Assembly: GCA_044866775.1 (NCBI GenBank)
Contig: JBIOUG010000024.1
Location: 1 to 8,831 of the forward strand
Direction: 5' to 3'
DNA length: 8,831 nucleotides
Origin: DASUNQ01 sp044866775
Lineage (GTDB): Bacteria; Acidobacteriota; Thermoanaerobaculia; Multivoradales; UBA5704
The translations under genes were made by a program, and so were the position numbers. This document shows, piece by piece, positions 1 to 6,907 of this stretch (the first letter of the stretch is position 1; each line of letters opens with the position of its first letter). The notes beneath the pieces were generated by a model. It saw nothing but the letters and a program-made list of their open reading frames with translations. It did not search any database and had not been told where the DNA came from.

Positions 1-1
1 G

Positions 2-262
2 GACGGCCGGCGCGAGGCGCTGGCGCTGCGCGCCGGCGACGATCCGCTCGCCGCCTTCGCGGCGATCGCCGGCAGCACCGGCGGCACCGCTGCGGCGGCC
101 GGCGAGACGGAACGCGCGGCCGTCTTCCCACGGCCTTTGCGCGCCGCGCGGAATCAGGCGGCCGCCGACGCGACGGCTTTGCACGCCGCGCGGACCGAGG
201 CGCCCGCGCGCACCGCCGCCGCCCGTCCCGAGCCGCGGCGCGTCGCCGCCGGGGGGCGGTGA
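2..262 (+). CDS. 3' end of an unidentified protein upstream of imuB (partial)
   Basis: The reading frame is open from the left edge and ends at TGA 260-262, giving 86 visible residues. The first third (ending near ...PLAAFAAIAG) could be the end of a folded domain. The rest is a low-complexity tail rich in Ala, Arg, Pro and Thr, probably disordered. The stop lies 3 bases before the GTG start of imuB, which indicates one transcript and probably translational coupling. In many bacteria the gene just before imuB encodes the RecA-like ImuA or a LexA-type regulator, so ImuA is a reasonable guess from context. No ImuA or RecA motif is visible in the fragment, so the product is left unnamed. The frame itself is well supported by its position and GC-rich third codon positions. 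Confidence 0.6.
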   Translation, partial: DGRREALALRAGDDPLAAFAAIAGSTGGTAAAAGETERAAVFPRPLRAARNQAAADATALHAARTEAPARTAAARPEPRRVAAGGR

Positions 263-265
263 GCC

Positions 266-1879
266 GTGGGCAGCCGCCTCGCCTGCATCGCCGTCCCCCT
301 CTTCCCGCTCGCCGCGCGCCTGCGCAGCGAGCCGGAGCTCCACCAGGTGGCGCTCGCCGTCGTCGAGGGCAACGGGCAGGTGGCGCAGGTCGCCGCGGCC
401 AACCGGCCGGCGCGCGACGCCGGCATCGTCGCCGGGCAGACCCTGCCGCAGGCGCGGGCGCTCTGTCCCAACCTGGTGGCGCGGCCGCGCGACCCCGAGC
501 TGGAGCGCTCGGCGCAGGAGGCGCTGCTCGAGGCGGCCGAGCGCTTCTCGCCGCGGGTCGAGGACGCCGGCGACGGCGTCGCCTACCTCGACCTCGCGGG
601 GCTCGAGCGCCGCTTCGGCGCCGGCCACGCCGGCGAGGAGGAGCTGGGGCGGGCGCTCGCCGGCGCCACCGAGGCGATCGCGCTGCCGGCGCGGGTGGGG
701 ATCGCCGGCAGCAAGCTGGCGGCGCGGGTGGCGGCCGGGCTCCCCGGCTCGCCGCTCGTCGTGCCAGCCGGCGAGGAGGCGGTCTTCCTCGCGCCGCTGC
801 CGCTGACCCGCCTCGCGCCCGAGGCCGAGGTGGCCGCCACCCTCGAGCGCTGGGGGCTGCGCTCGATCGGCGACTTCGCGCGCCTGCCGGCCGCGCGGGT
901 GGCGAGCCGCCTGGGCAGCGCCGGCCAGGAGCTGCACTCGACGGCGCTCGGCGTCGACCCCCGCCCACTCATCCCGCGCGAGCCGCCCCCCACCTTCCAG
1001 GAGGGGATGAGCCTGGAGTGGCCGCTGGTCTCGCTCGAGCCCTTCCTCTTCATGGGCCGGGCGGCGCTCGAGCGCCTCTGCCGGCGGCTCGAGGTCTGCG
1101 GCCTCGCCTGCAGCCGGCTCACCCTCGCCCTGCGCCTCGACCCCGACGGCATCCACGAGCGCACGCTCGACCTGCCGGCCCCGAGCCGCGACACCAAGAC
1201 CCTCCTCACCCTGATGCGCCTGGAGCTCGAGGCCCACCCGCCGGGAGCGCCGGTCCTGGGCTTCAGCTTCCTCGCCCACCCCGACCGCCCGCGCGAGGCC
1301 CAGCTCTCGCTCTTCGGGCCGGCGGCCCTCTCCCCCGACAAGCTGGCCACCACCCTGGGACGGCTCTTCGCCCTCCTCGGGCCGGAGCGGGTGGGCTCCC
1401 CGCAGCCGCTCGACGGCCACCGCCCCGAGCGCGCCGCCTTGGTCGCCTTCGCGCCGCCGCCTCCTCCCGAGGTGCGGCGCGAGCCGCCGCGCGGGCGCGG
1501 CCTCCTGGCGGTGCGGGTGCTGCGGCCGCCGGTGGCGCTCGAGGTGATCACCGAGGAGCCGCCGCCCGAGCCGCAGGGCGTCCTGCCTGGAGCCCCGGCC
1601 GGCAACGGCGGCGCGCGCAACGGCGGCGCGGCCGGAGAGCGTGCGCGCTGGCTGCGCCCGCGCGAGATCCGCCCGGTCGCCGGCGACGGCACGAAGCGCC
1701 CGCACCTCCAGGGCGGCGTGCGGGTGGCCGCCGGCCCCTGGGCGATCGAAGAGGGGTGGTGGGAGGAGAGTCCCGTCGAGCGCGACTACTGGGACGTCGA
1801 GCTCGCCCAGGGCGGCATGCTGCGCATCTACCGCGACCGCCAGAGCGGCGACTGGTACGCCGACGGGATCTACGACTGA
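266..1879 (+). CDS. imuB: ImuB-like inactive Y-family DNA polymerase (SOS mutasome)
   Basis: This 537-residue protein matches the ImuB branch of Y-family polymerases. ImuB has no polymerase activity of its own; it links the translesion polymerase DnaE2 and ImuA to the sliding clamp. The palm region spans about residues 4-160. Where active DinB has SIDEAYLD, this protein reads GDGVAYLD (102-109), so both catalytic acids are Gly104 and Val105. The N-terminal metal-binding Asp is also absent (LACIAVPLF). A helix-hairpin-helix follows at about 195-217 and the little-finger region at about 250-395. QLSLF at 346-350 fits the beta-clamp-binding consensus. The C-terminal block at about 480-537 (GPWAIEEGWW, RDYWDVEL, WYADGIYD) is typical of ImuB. 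The GTG start lies 9 bases after a G-rich run at 251-256 and 3 bases after the upstream stop. No dnaE2 follows; a convergent gene ends 16 bases downstream. Confidence 0.93.
   Translation: MGSRLACIAVPLFPLAARLRSEPELHQVALAVVEGNGQVAQVAAANRPARDAGIVAGQTLPQARALCPNLVARPRDPELERSAQEALLEAAERFSPRVEDAGDGVAYLDLAGLERRFGAGHAGEEELGRALAGATEAIALPARVGIAGSKLAARVAAGLPGSPLVVPAGEEAVFLAPLPLTRLAPEAEVAATLERWGLRSIGDFARLPAARVASRLGSAGQELHSTALGVDPRPLIPREPPPTFQEGMSLEWPLVSLEPFLFMGRAALERLCRRLEVCGLACSRLTLALRLDPDGIHERTLDLPAPSRDTKTLLTLMRLELEAHPPGAPVLGFSFLAHPDRPREAQLSLFGPAALSPDKLATTLGRLFALLGPERVGSPQPLDGHRPERAALVAFAPPPPPEVRREPPRGRGLLAVRVLRPPVALEVITEEPPPEPQGVLPGAPAGNGGARNGGAAGERARWLRPREIRPVAGDGTKRPHLQGGVRVAAGPWAIEEGWWEESPVERDYWDVELAQGGMLRIYRDRQSGDWYADGIYD
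1601..1630 (+). repeat. 15-bp tandem duplication inside imuB
   Basis: Two adjacent 15-base units, 1601-1615 and 1616-1630, differ only at the first base. They encode G-NGGA then R-NGGA (residues 446-455) in the flexible linker between the clamp-binding region and the conserved C-terminal block. The copy number keeps the reading frame. Confidence 0.8.
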
Positions 1880-1895
1880 GATCGCAGCCTCGTTC

Positions 1896-3272
1896 TCACT
1901 GCCGAGAGAGGCGGCGTGGCTTGGCGGCGAGCCGGCGCCTCTCGAACGATCCATCCGGCAGGACGACGAGGTACTCGGGGCTGCTCCTCGGGTGGAATCG
2001 AACCTTCGTCCGGTCCAGCCAATGATCGCCGGCGCACGGGCTCGCGTCGACCACCAGAGCACCGTCCTCGGTATCCGCGAGGTACATCGTCGCACACTCT
2101 CCCCCCAGCGAGCGACTGAGAGCGACCTCGTAGCGTGGCCGATCGGCAAGACCGGCATCCTCCCAGGCCGAGAGGACGAAGCGCTCGAACAAATCGGAGC
2201 CGATTCCACGCTGCTCCCGCACTCCGAGCCCCGAGAGCTCGATGCGCAGGCGCTTCGCGGGATCGGTCTGCCGCCAGTCGTTCAGCCAGGGGTGCCGTCG
2301 CACCGCGGCCTCGGCTCGAGCCAGCAGCTCCCCGAAGTCGTTCCAGTCGTAGACGGGCCTGCCGGCGCTCAACGTGTCGTACCAGCGCACCTCATCCACC
2401 CCCTCGCCGGGGGCCAGCGCTTCGAGGACGACAAACAACGACGGCGGCTCGCCGTTGACGGGGCCCATCTCTGTCGCGCGGATCGCCCAGCGCTCCGAGA
2501 GCTTCTCGAATCCCGGTAAAGACCGGGCCAGCGCCAGGCTCGACCCCGGCGGAGCGGAGGGCCGCAGCGGAGGCACGTCGTGCGGCCCGAGATCACGAGC
2601 GGCGATGAGCTTCCGCTCGTACGCGATGAGGTCCTGCAACGGGTCGTCCTGGAAAGCGCTGTGGCGGGAAAGGCTCTCGAAGTGTGCTTCGGCACGCTCG
2701 AACTCGCCGAGCAGGCGGTGGAGCTCCCCGATCAGGAGCTGGACGGTCGTGATCTGCGCCATCTCCGGGTCCGCGCTGGCCTCGAACCGGAGGAAGGCGT
2801 CCCTGGCAAGGCGGAGGTAGCTCTCATACCGATCTCGGTCCTCGTCCTCGACCTGCCACGACGCCTCGAGGTATGCCTCGCCGATCGCATAGGCGTCCCT
2901 GCCCAGGAACTCGTAGATCTTCGCCGCGAGGAAGTACGACGGGTGGTCCTTCGCCAGGAGCTGGTACTCCGGCGAGAGAACGTATCGCCGCACGCGCTTC
3001 CGCAGCTCGCGACTCAGCGGTTCCTCGAATTGAGGAAACCTGCAGGTCGGGCAGAGCGGAAGCGACCATGGCGCCGGCGTGGGGCCGTCCGGCTTGAGAT
3101 CGAGGCGCCGGCCCCAGCTTGTGCCTGACAGGTCGACCTGCGCCTCAAAGCGAGTGCCGTCGATCGGACACTTGAGGCGCACGACGCCGGTGATGTGCGC
3201 CTCGGCCACCACGGCCAGGCACACGAGGACCACCACCAGCGCGACACCCGCCGACAGCCCAGGTCGGGACAT
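1896..3272 (-). CDS. Exported DUF2225-like zinc-ribbon/TPR protein with unknown C-terminal domain
   Basis: The protein has 458 residues from the ATG at 3272. Residues 1-25 form a signal peptide with a long hydrophobic core (VALVVVLVCLAVV) and likely cleavage after AEA. Residues 30-80 resemble a zinc ribbon, with C35-P-I-D and C74-P-T-C77. Helices at about 85-225 include IGELHRLLGEFERAEAHFESL, resembling the TPR-like part of DUF2225 proteins. Residues about 253-448 form a separate domain that I do not recognise; it has Cys393 and Cys413, which could pair outside the cytoplasm. An in-frame ATG at 3338 would add 22 residues (PPLPKGERAGGGG), but these look like repeat-derived noncoding sequence and would bury the signal peptide, so the inner start is preferred. 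It has no strong ribosome binding site. GC is visibly lower than in imuB. The biochemical role is unknown. Confidence 0.75.
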   Translation of the reverse strand: MSRPGLSAGVALVVVLVCLAVVAEAHITGVVRLKCPIDGTRFEAQVDLSGTSWGRRLDLKPDGPTPAPWSLPLCPTCRFPQFEEPLSRELRKRVRRYVLSPEYQLLAKDHPSYFLAAKIYEFLGRDAYAIGEAYLEASWQVEDEDRDRYESYLRLARDAFLRFEASADPEMAQITTVQLLIGELHRLLGEFERAEAHFESLSRHSAFQDDPLQDLIAYERKLIAARDLGPHDVPPLRPSAPPGSSLALARSLPGFEKLSERWAIRATEMGPVNGEPPSLFVVLEALAPGEGVDEVRWYDTLSAGRPVYDWNDFGELLARAEAAVRRHPWLNDWRQTDPAKRLRIELSGLGVREQRGIGSDLFERFVLSAWEDAGLADRPRYEVALSRSLGGECATMYLADTEDGALVVDASPCAGDHWLDRTKVRFHPRSSPEYLVVLPDGSFERRRLAAKPRRLSRQ

Positions 3273-3359
3273 GTCCCCCGCCTGCGCAAGGCGGGTGCCA
3301 CCCCCTCCAGCCCGTTCGCCCTTGGGGAGCGGCGGCATCGTTCCAAGCCTTCGCTTTCA
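3273..3359. other. Gene-free spacer upstream of the DUF2225-like gene
   Basis: No gene is supported here. The stretch must hold the 5' leader of the minus-strand gene, but I see no convincing -35/-10 pair. A 9-base direct repeat, TCCAAGCCT, occurs at 3342-3350 and 3372-3380, straddling the start of the possible gene remnant described next. Confidence 0.4.
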
Positions 3360-3464
3360 ATAGGTTGGATCTCCAAGCCTCTGAACGAGCCCTGCTCCAC
3401 GGTCGTCCTCGCCGCCGGCGGGCGGGAGAAGGCCGTGGTGCTGCGCTTCGGCATGAGCGAATGA
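3360..3464 (+). pseudogene. Possible orphan 3' end of a lost plus-strand gene
   Basis: The plus-strand frame ending at TGA 3462-3464 reads WISKPLNEPCSTVVLAAGG and then REKAVVLRFGMSE. From Trp onward nearly every codon ends in G or C, the signature of a real gene in this genome. The TGA is followed within 4 bases by a strong hairpin with a T-rich tail on the same strand. No plausible 5' end exists: further upstream the frame has more mixed codons and then runs antisense to the neighbouring gene. I read this as the 3' remnant of a deleted or displaced gene that kept its terminator. I do not recognise the protein. The alternatives are a very short intact gene or chance GC-rich sequence. Confidence 0.35.
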
Positions 3465-3467
3465 GAA

Positions 3468-3505
3468 GGGGCCGCGGCACCCGCCGCGGCCCCCTTTGGT
3501 TTTCT
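3468..3505 (+). terminator. Strong intrinsic terminator hairpin, possibly bidirectional
   Basis: A perfect 11-bp stem, GGGGCCGCGGC (3468-3478) and GCCGCGGCCCC (3483-3493), closes on the 4-base loop ACCC. On the plus strand it is followed by CTTTGGTTTTCT, a moderate U tract. It starts 3 bases after the TGA of the orphan coding tail. On the minus strand it begins 39 bases past the stop of the outer-membrane protein gene, followed by TTCTCATT, a weaker tract. It probably ends transcription of that gene as well. Confidence 0.8.
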
Positions 3506-3532
3506 GGACTGTGGGTTGGAGCGTCCCGAGCG

Positions 3533-4105
3533 TTAGAAGCGCCAGGAGACGCCAGCGTTGATGCCGAAGCCGCCCAGCTCGACGTTCGACTCGCGCTCGA
3601 GCTCGATGTTATTGACGTCCCTGACCTTGTCCGGGTCGCGCCGGACCTCGGCCTCCATGTTGCGGTACATCGCCTCGACCATGAAGTTCAGGTTCTCCCG
3701 CATCCCGAACTCGCTCCCCAGGACGCCGTAGAAGCCGGCCTGGTCCTTGATCTCGACGTCATCGCTGTCGAGCAGGAAGTAGGAGACGCCGCCGCCCACG
3801 TAGGGGTTCCAGCGCGCGTCGTTGCCGAAGTCGAAGGCGACGCCGGCCTCGAGCGGGACCGCCTGGAGCTCGAAGTCGAGGCTCTCGGGCGAGGTGTCCC
3901 GGGTGAGGTCGTTCAGCCACGAAGCGCGCAGGTCGAGCCACCCGAGGCGGGTGCGCAGACCAGCGCCGCCCGACGAGTCGACGTCCTCGGTGTTGTGGTA
4001 CGCGCCGAACACCCCGAAGCTGTTGTCCGCGGCCGCGGGGCTGACGGCCACGAGGGCGATGAACGCCCCTAGGATGAAGGCCCCTAGCAAGACGTGCTTT
4101 CTCAT
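3533..4105 (-). CDS. Small outer-membrane beta-barrel protein
   Basis: The product has 190 residues. Residues 1-26 are a signal peptide (MRKH, a hydrophobic stretch, then SPAAA), with likely cleavage before Asp27. The mature part alternates polar and hydrophobic residues in strand-like segments (FGVFGAYHN, LGWLDLRASWL, NPYVGGGVSYFLL, LNFMVEAMYRNM). It ends in GINAGVSWRF. A final aromatic strand ending in Phe is the usual recognition signal for the BAM assembly machinery. Size and pattern fit the OMP_b-brl/OmpW-like eight-stranded barrels, whose roles vary, so no specific function is assigned. A GGAGG ribosome binding site lies 4 bases before the ATG. A start 24 codons further upstream (4177) is open but would place a polar segment ahead of the signal peptide. 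Confidence 0.88.
   Translation of the reverse strand: MRKHVLLGAFILGAFIALVAVSPAAADNSFGVFGAYHNTEDVDSSGGAGLRTRLGWLDLRASWLNDLTRDTSPESLDFELQAVPLEAGVAFDFGNDARWNPYVGGGVSYFLLDSDDVEIKDQAGFYGVLGSEFGMRENLNFMVEAMYRNMEAEVRRDPDKVRDVNNIELERESNVELGGFGINAGVSWRF
4058..4087 (-). repeat. 15-bp tandem duplication in the signal peptide
   Basis: Two adjacent 15-base units (14 of 15 identical) encode LGAFI twice (residues 7-16) in the hydrophobic core of the barrel protein's signal peptide. The duplication lengthens the core without shifting frame. Confidence 0.75.
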
Positions 4106-4109
4106 GACA

Positions 4110-4114
4110 CCTCC
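4110..4114 (-). promoter_or_regulatory. Ribosome binding site of the beta-barrel gene
   Basis: GGAGG on the minus strand sits 4 bases before the ATG at 4105. It settles the choice of this start over the longer in-frame start at 4177. Confidence 0.8.
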
Positions 4115-4118
4115 AGTT

Positions 4119-4160
4119 CCGTCCGCGACTTTGGACGTGCCGGACGGAGTTGTTGACTCC
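4119..4160 (-). promoter_or_regulatory. Two inverted repeats in the beta-barrel gene leader
   Basis: On the minus strand, CCGTCCG (4147-4141) pairs with CGGACGG (4125-4119) across 15 bases, ending only 4 bases before the GGAGG. Partly overlapping it upstream, GGAGT (4160-4156) pairs with ACTCC (4150-4146) across 5 bases. The two share bases 4146-4147, so they could be alternative structures. A role in translation or mRNA stability is inference. I see no convincing promoter in the rest of 4106-4329. Confidence 0.35.
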
Positions 4161-4278
4161 ACCGGGGAGGGCAGCACGCGCCTCCCACCGTTGCTGCCGG
4201 GCGACGCGGCGGCCCCCCTCTGGGGCCATTCCGGACGCGCGCCCGGTTCGGCCGCCTATTGTGCAAGGGGTGGGCCAG

Positions 4279-4317
4279 CTAGGAGCGATCGAGGCGGGCG
4301 CGAAGGCTTCCGCGCCC
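4279..4317 (+). repeat. Palindromic repeat copy A, downstream of typA
   Basis: CTAGGAGC (4279-4286) is followed 9 bases later by a palindrome, 4296-4317, with arms GGGCGCG and CGCGCCC around AAGGCTTC; outer bases CGAG (4290-4293) and CTCG (4317-4320) can extend it with a bulge. It starts 12 bases past the typA stop on the minus strand. It may help end typA transcription, although no T tract follows. A related copy lies at 6778-6816. Confidence 0.6.
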
Positions 4318-4329
4318 TCGGCCTGCCGG

Positions 4330-6183
<1,854 letters not shown>

Positions 6184-6271
6184 GGCGTTGTCTGAAAACG
6201 GGGAAGTGCTGCGGACCGGCGGCCGGCCGGAGCGGCCGACCCGCAGAGGATACCACAGGGGCGAGGGCGGC
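6184..6271 (-). promoter_or_regulatory. 88-bp leader between the zinc-finger gene and typA
   Basis: On the minus strand this spacer carries a GC-rich inverted repeat with outer arms CTGCGG and CCGCAG (6246-6241 and 6214-6209), ending 25 bases before the typA ATG. TATCCT, also in the spacer, is a weak -10 candidate with no matching -35. Whether typA has its own promoter or is read through from the upstream gene cannot be decided from sequence. Confidence 0.25.
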
Positions 6272-6673
6272 TCAGACCGCGACGGGCTGGCGGCGCGCCG
6301 CGGCGACGGCCGCGTGCACTTCCGCGACCGCCGGCGGCTCGAAGTAGGGCTGCTCGCAGCGCCGGCAGATCCAGGCCGGCACGCGCGGCAGCGAGACGAC
6401 GTAGCCGGCGCCCGAGAGCCGCACGGGAGTCGTCGCATGGTGCAGCGTGCCGCCGCAAAAGATGCACGGCAGCTCGAGCGCCTCGGCGCTCGGCCGCGCC
6501 TCCCGCGGCGCCGGCACCTTGGCGAGCGTCCGACCGCGGCGGCGGATCGCCAGGCCGCCGGGCTCGAAGACCAGAGTGTCGCGGTCGTCGAGCACCAGTC
6601 GCGGGCGCGGCGGCGGCGCCTCGGTCGTGATCGGCAGCGTGTAGGAGAGCAAGGACTCCGAGCAGTCGATCAC
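6272..6673 (-). CDS. YgiT-type zinc-finger domain protein
   Basis: The product has 133 residues from GTG 6673. The C-terminal half has the YgiT-type (MqsA N-terminal-like) zinc finger: C70-IF-C73-GG, a spacer with TTPVRLSGAGYVVSLPRVPAW, then C103-RR-C106-EQPYF. YgiT-type domains are known from antitoxins that often carry a DNA-binding helix-turn-helix and sit beside a toxin. Here there is no such helix after the finger and no toxin gene beside it. The first 65 residues are an acidic-to-basic segment I do not recognise. AAGGAG lies 5 bases before the GTG, whereas the in-frame ATG at 6706 has no ribosome binding site, so GTG is chosen. The gene lies 88 bases upstream of typA on the same strand. 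It could be a solitary regulator or a metal-binding protein. Confidence 0.75.
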   Translation of the reverse strand: MIDCSESLLSYTLPITTEAPPPRPRLVLDDRDTLVFEPGGLAIRRRGRTLAKVPAPREARPSAEALELPCIFCGGTLHHATTPVRLSGAGYVVSLPRVPAWICRRCEQPYFEPPAVAEVHAAVAAARRQPVAV

Positions 6674-6678
6674 GTCAG

Positions 6679-6684
6679 CTCCTT
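6679..6684 (-). promoter_or_regulatory. Ribosome binding site that decides the GTG start of the zinc-finger gene
   Basis: AAGGAG on the minus strand lies 5 bases before GTG 6673. It falls inside the reading frame that would begin at ATG 6706, arguing against that longer form. Confidence 0.7.
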
Positions 6685-6721
6685 CCCCCTCCTGCAGCGG
6701 TTCCATTCGAGCAACGCGAAT

Positions 6722-6758
6722 GCAAACTGCCTGCCCGGCCGCAGGCCTCGGCGTTTGC
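6722..6758. promoter_or_regulatory. Nested inverted repeat in the divergent intergenic region
   Basis: Outer arms GCAAAC (6722-6727) and GTTTGC (6753-6758) enclose inner arms GCCTGC (6729-6734) and GCAGGC (6741-6746), around CCGGCC. It sits between the divergent zinc-finger and glpD-like genes and could be an operator or an mRNA hairpin. No clear promoter was found nearby. Confidence 0.35.
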
Positions 6759-6777
6759 GTCCCCGCGGCGGCGCGTG

Positions 6778-6816
6778 CTAAGGAGCCCGGCGCGAAAGCC
6801 TTCGCGCCTAGGAGCC
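6778..6816 (+). repeat. Palindromic repeat copy B, just upstream of glpD
   Basis: A perfect palindrome, 6789-6808, has 8-bp arms GGCGCGAA and TTCGCGCC around AGCC. It is flanked by CTAAGGAGCC (6778-6787) and CCTAGGAGCC (6807-6816), near-direct repeats of each other. It matches copy A at 4279-4317 in both the palindrome core and the CTAGGAGC box, in the same orientation. Its right end supplies the GGAG that would serve as ribosome binding site for an upstream glpD start. Confidence 0.65.
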
Positions 6817-6907
6817 GACCACGCCGCCGCCTCTCCTCCCTCCGCGCTCCACCCCGCACCGCGACGCGGCCCTGGCGGCGCTCGGCAGCCGCACCTGGGA
6901 CCTCCTC

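Noticed and set aside
259..2025. 588-codon plus-strand open frame overlapping imuB
   Set aside because: Arg/Ala/Pro-rich translation in another frame of a clearly recognised gene; it also runs past the imuB stop into the convergent gene.
3273..3338. N-terminal extension of the DUF2225-like protein from ATG 3338
   Set aside because: The extra 22 residues (PPLPKGERAGGGG...) look like translated repeat sequence and would push the signal peptide inward.
4108..4177. N-terminal extension of the barrel protein from 4177
   Set aside because: GGAGG directly before ATG 4105 and a standard signal peptide starting at MRKH support the shorter form.
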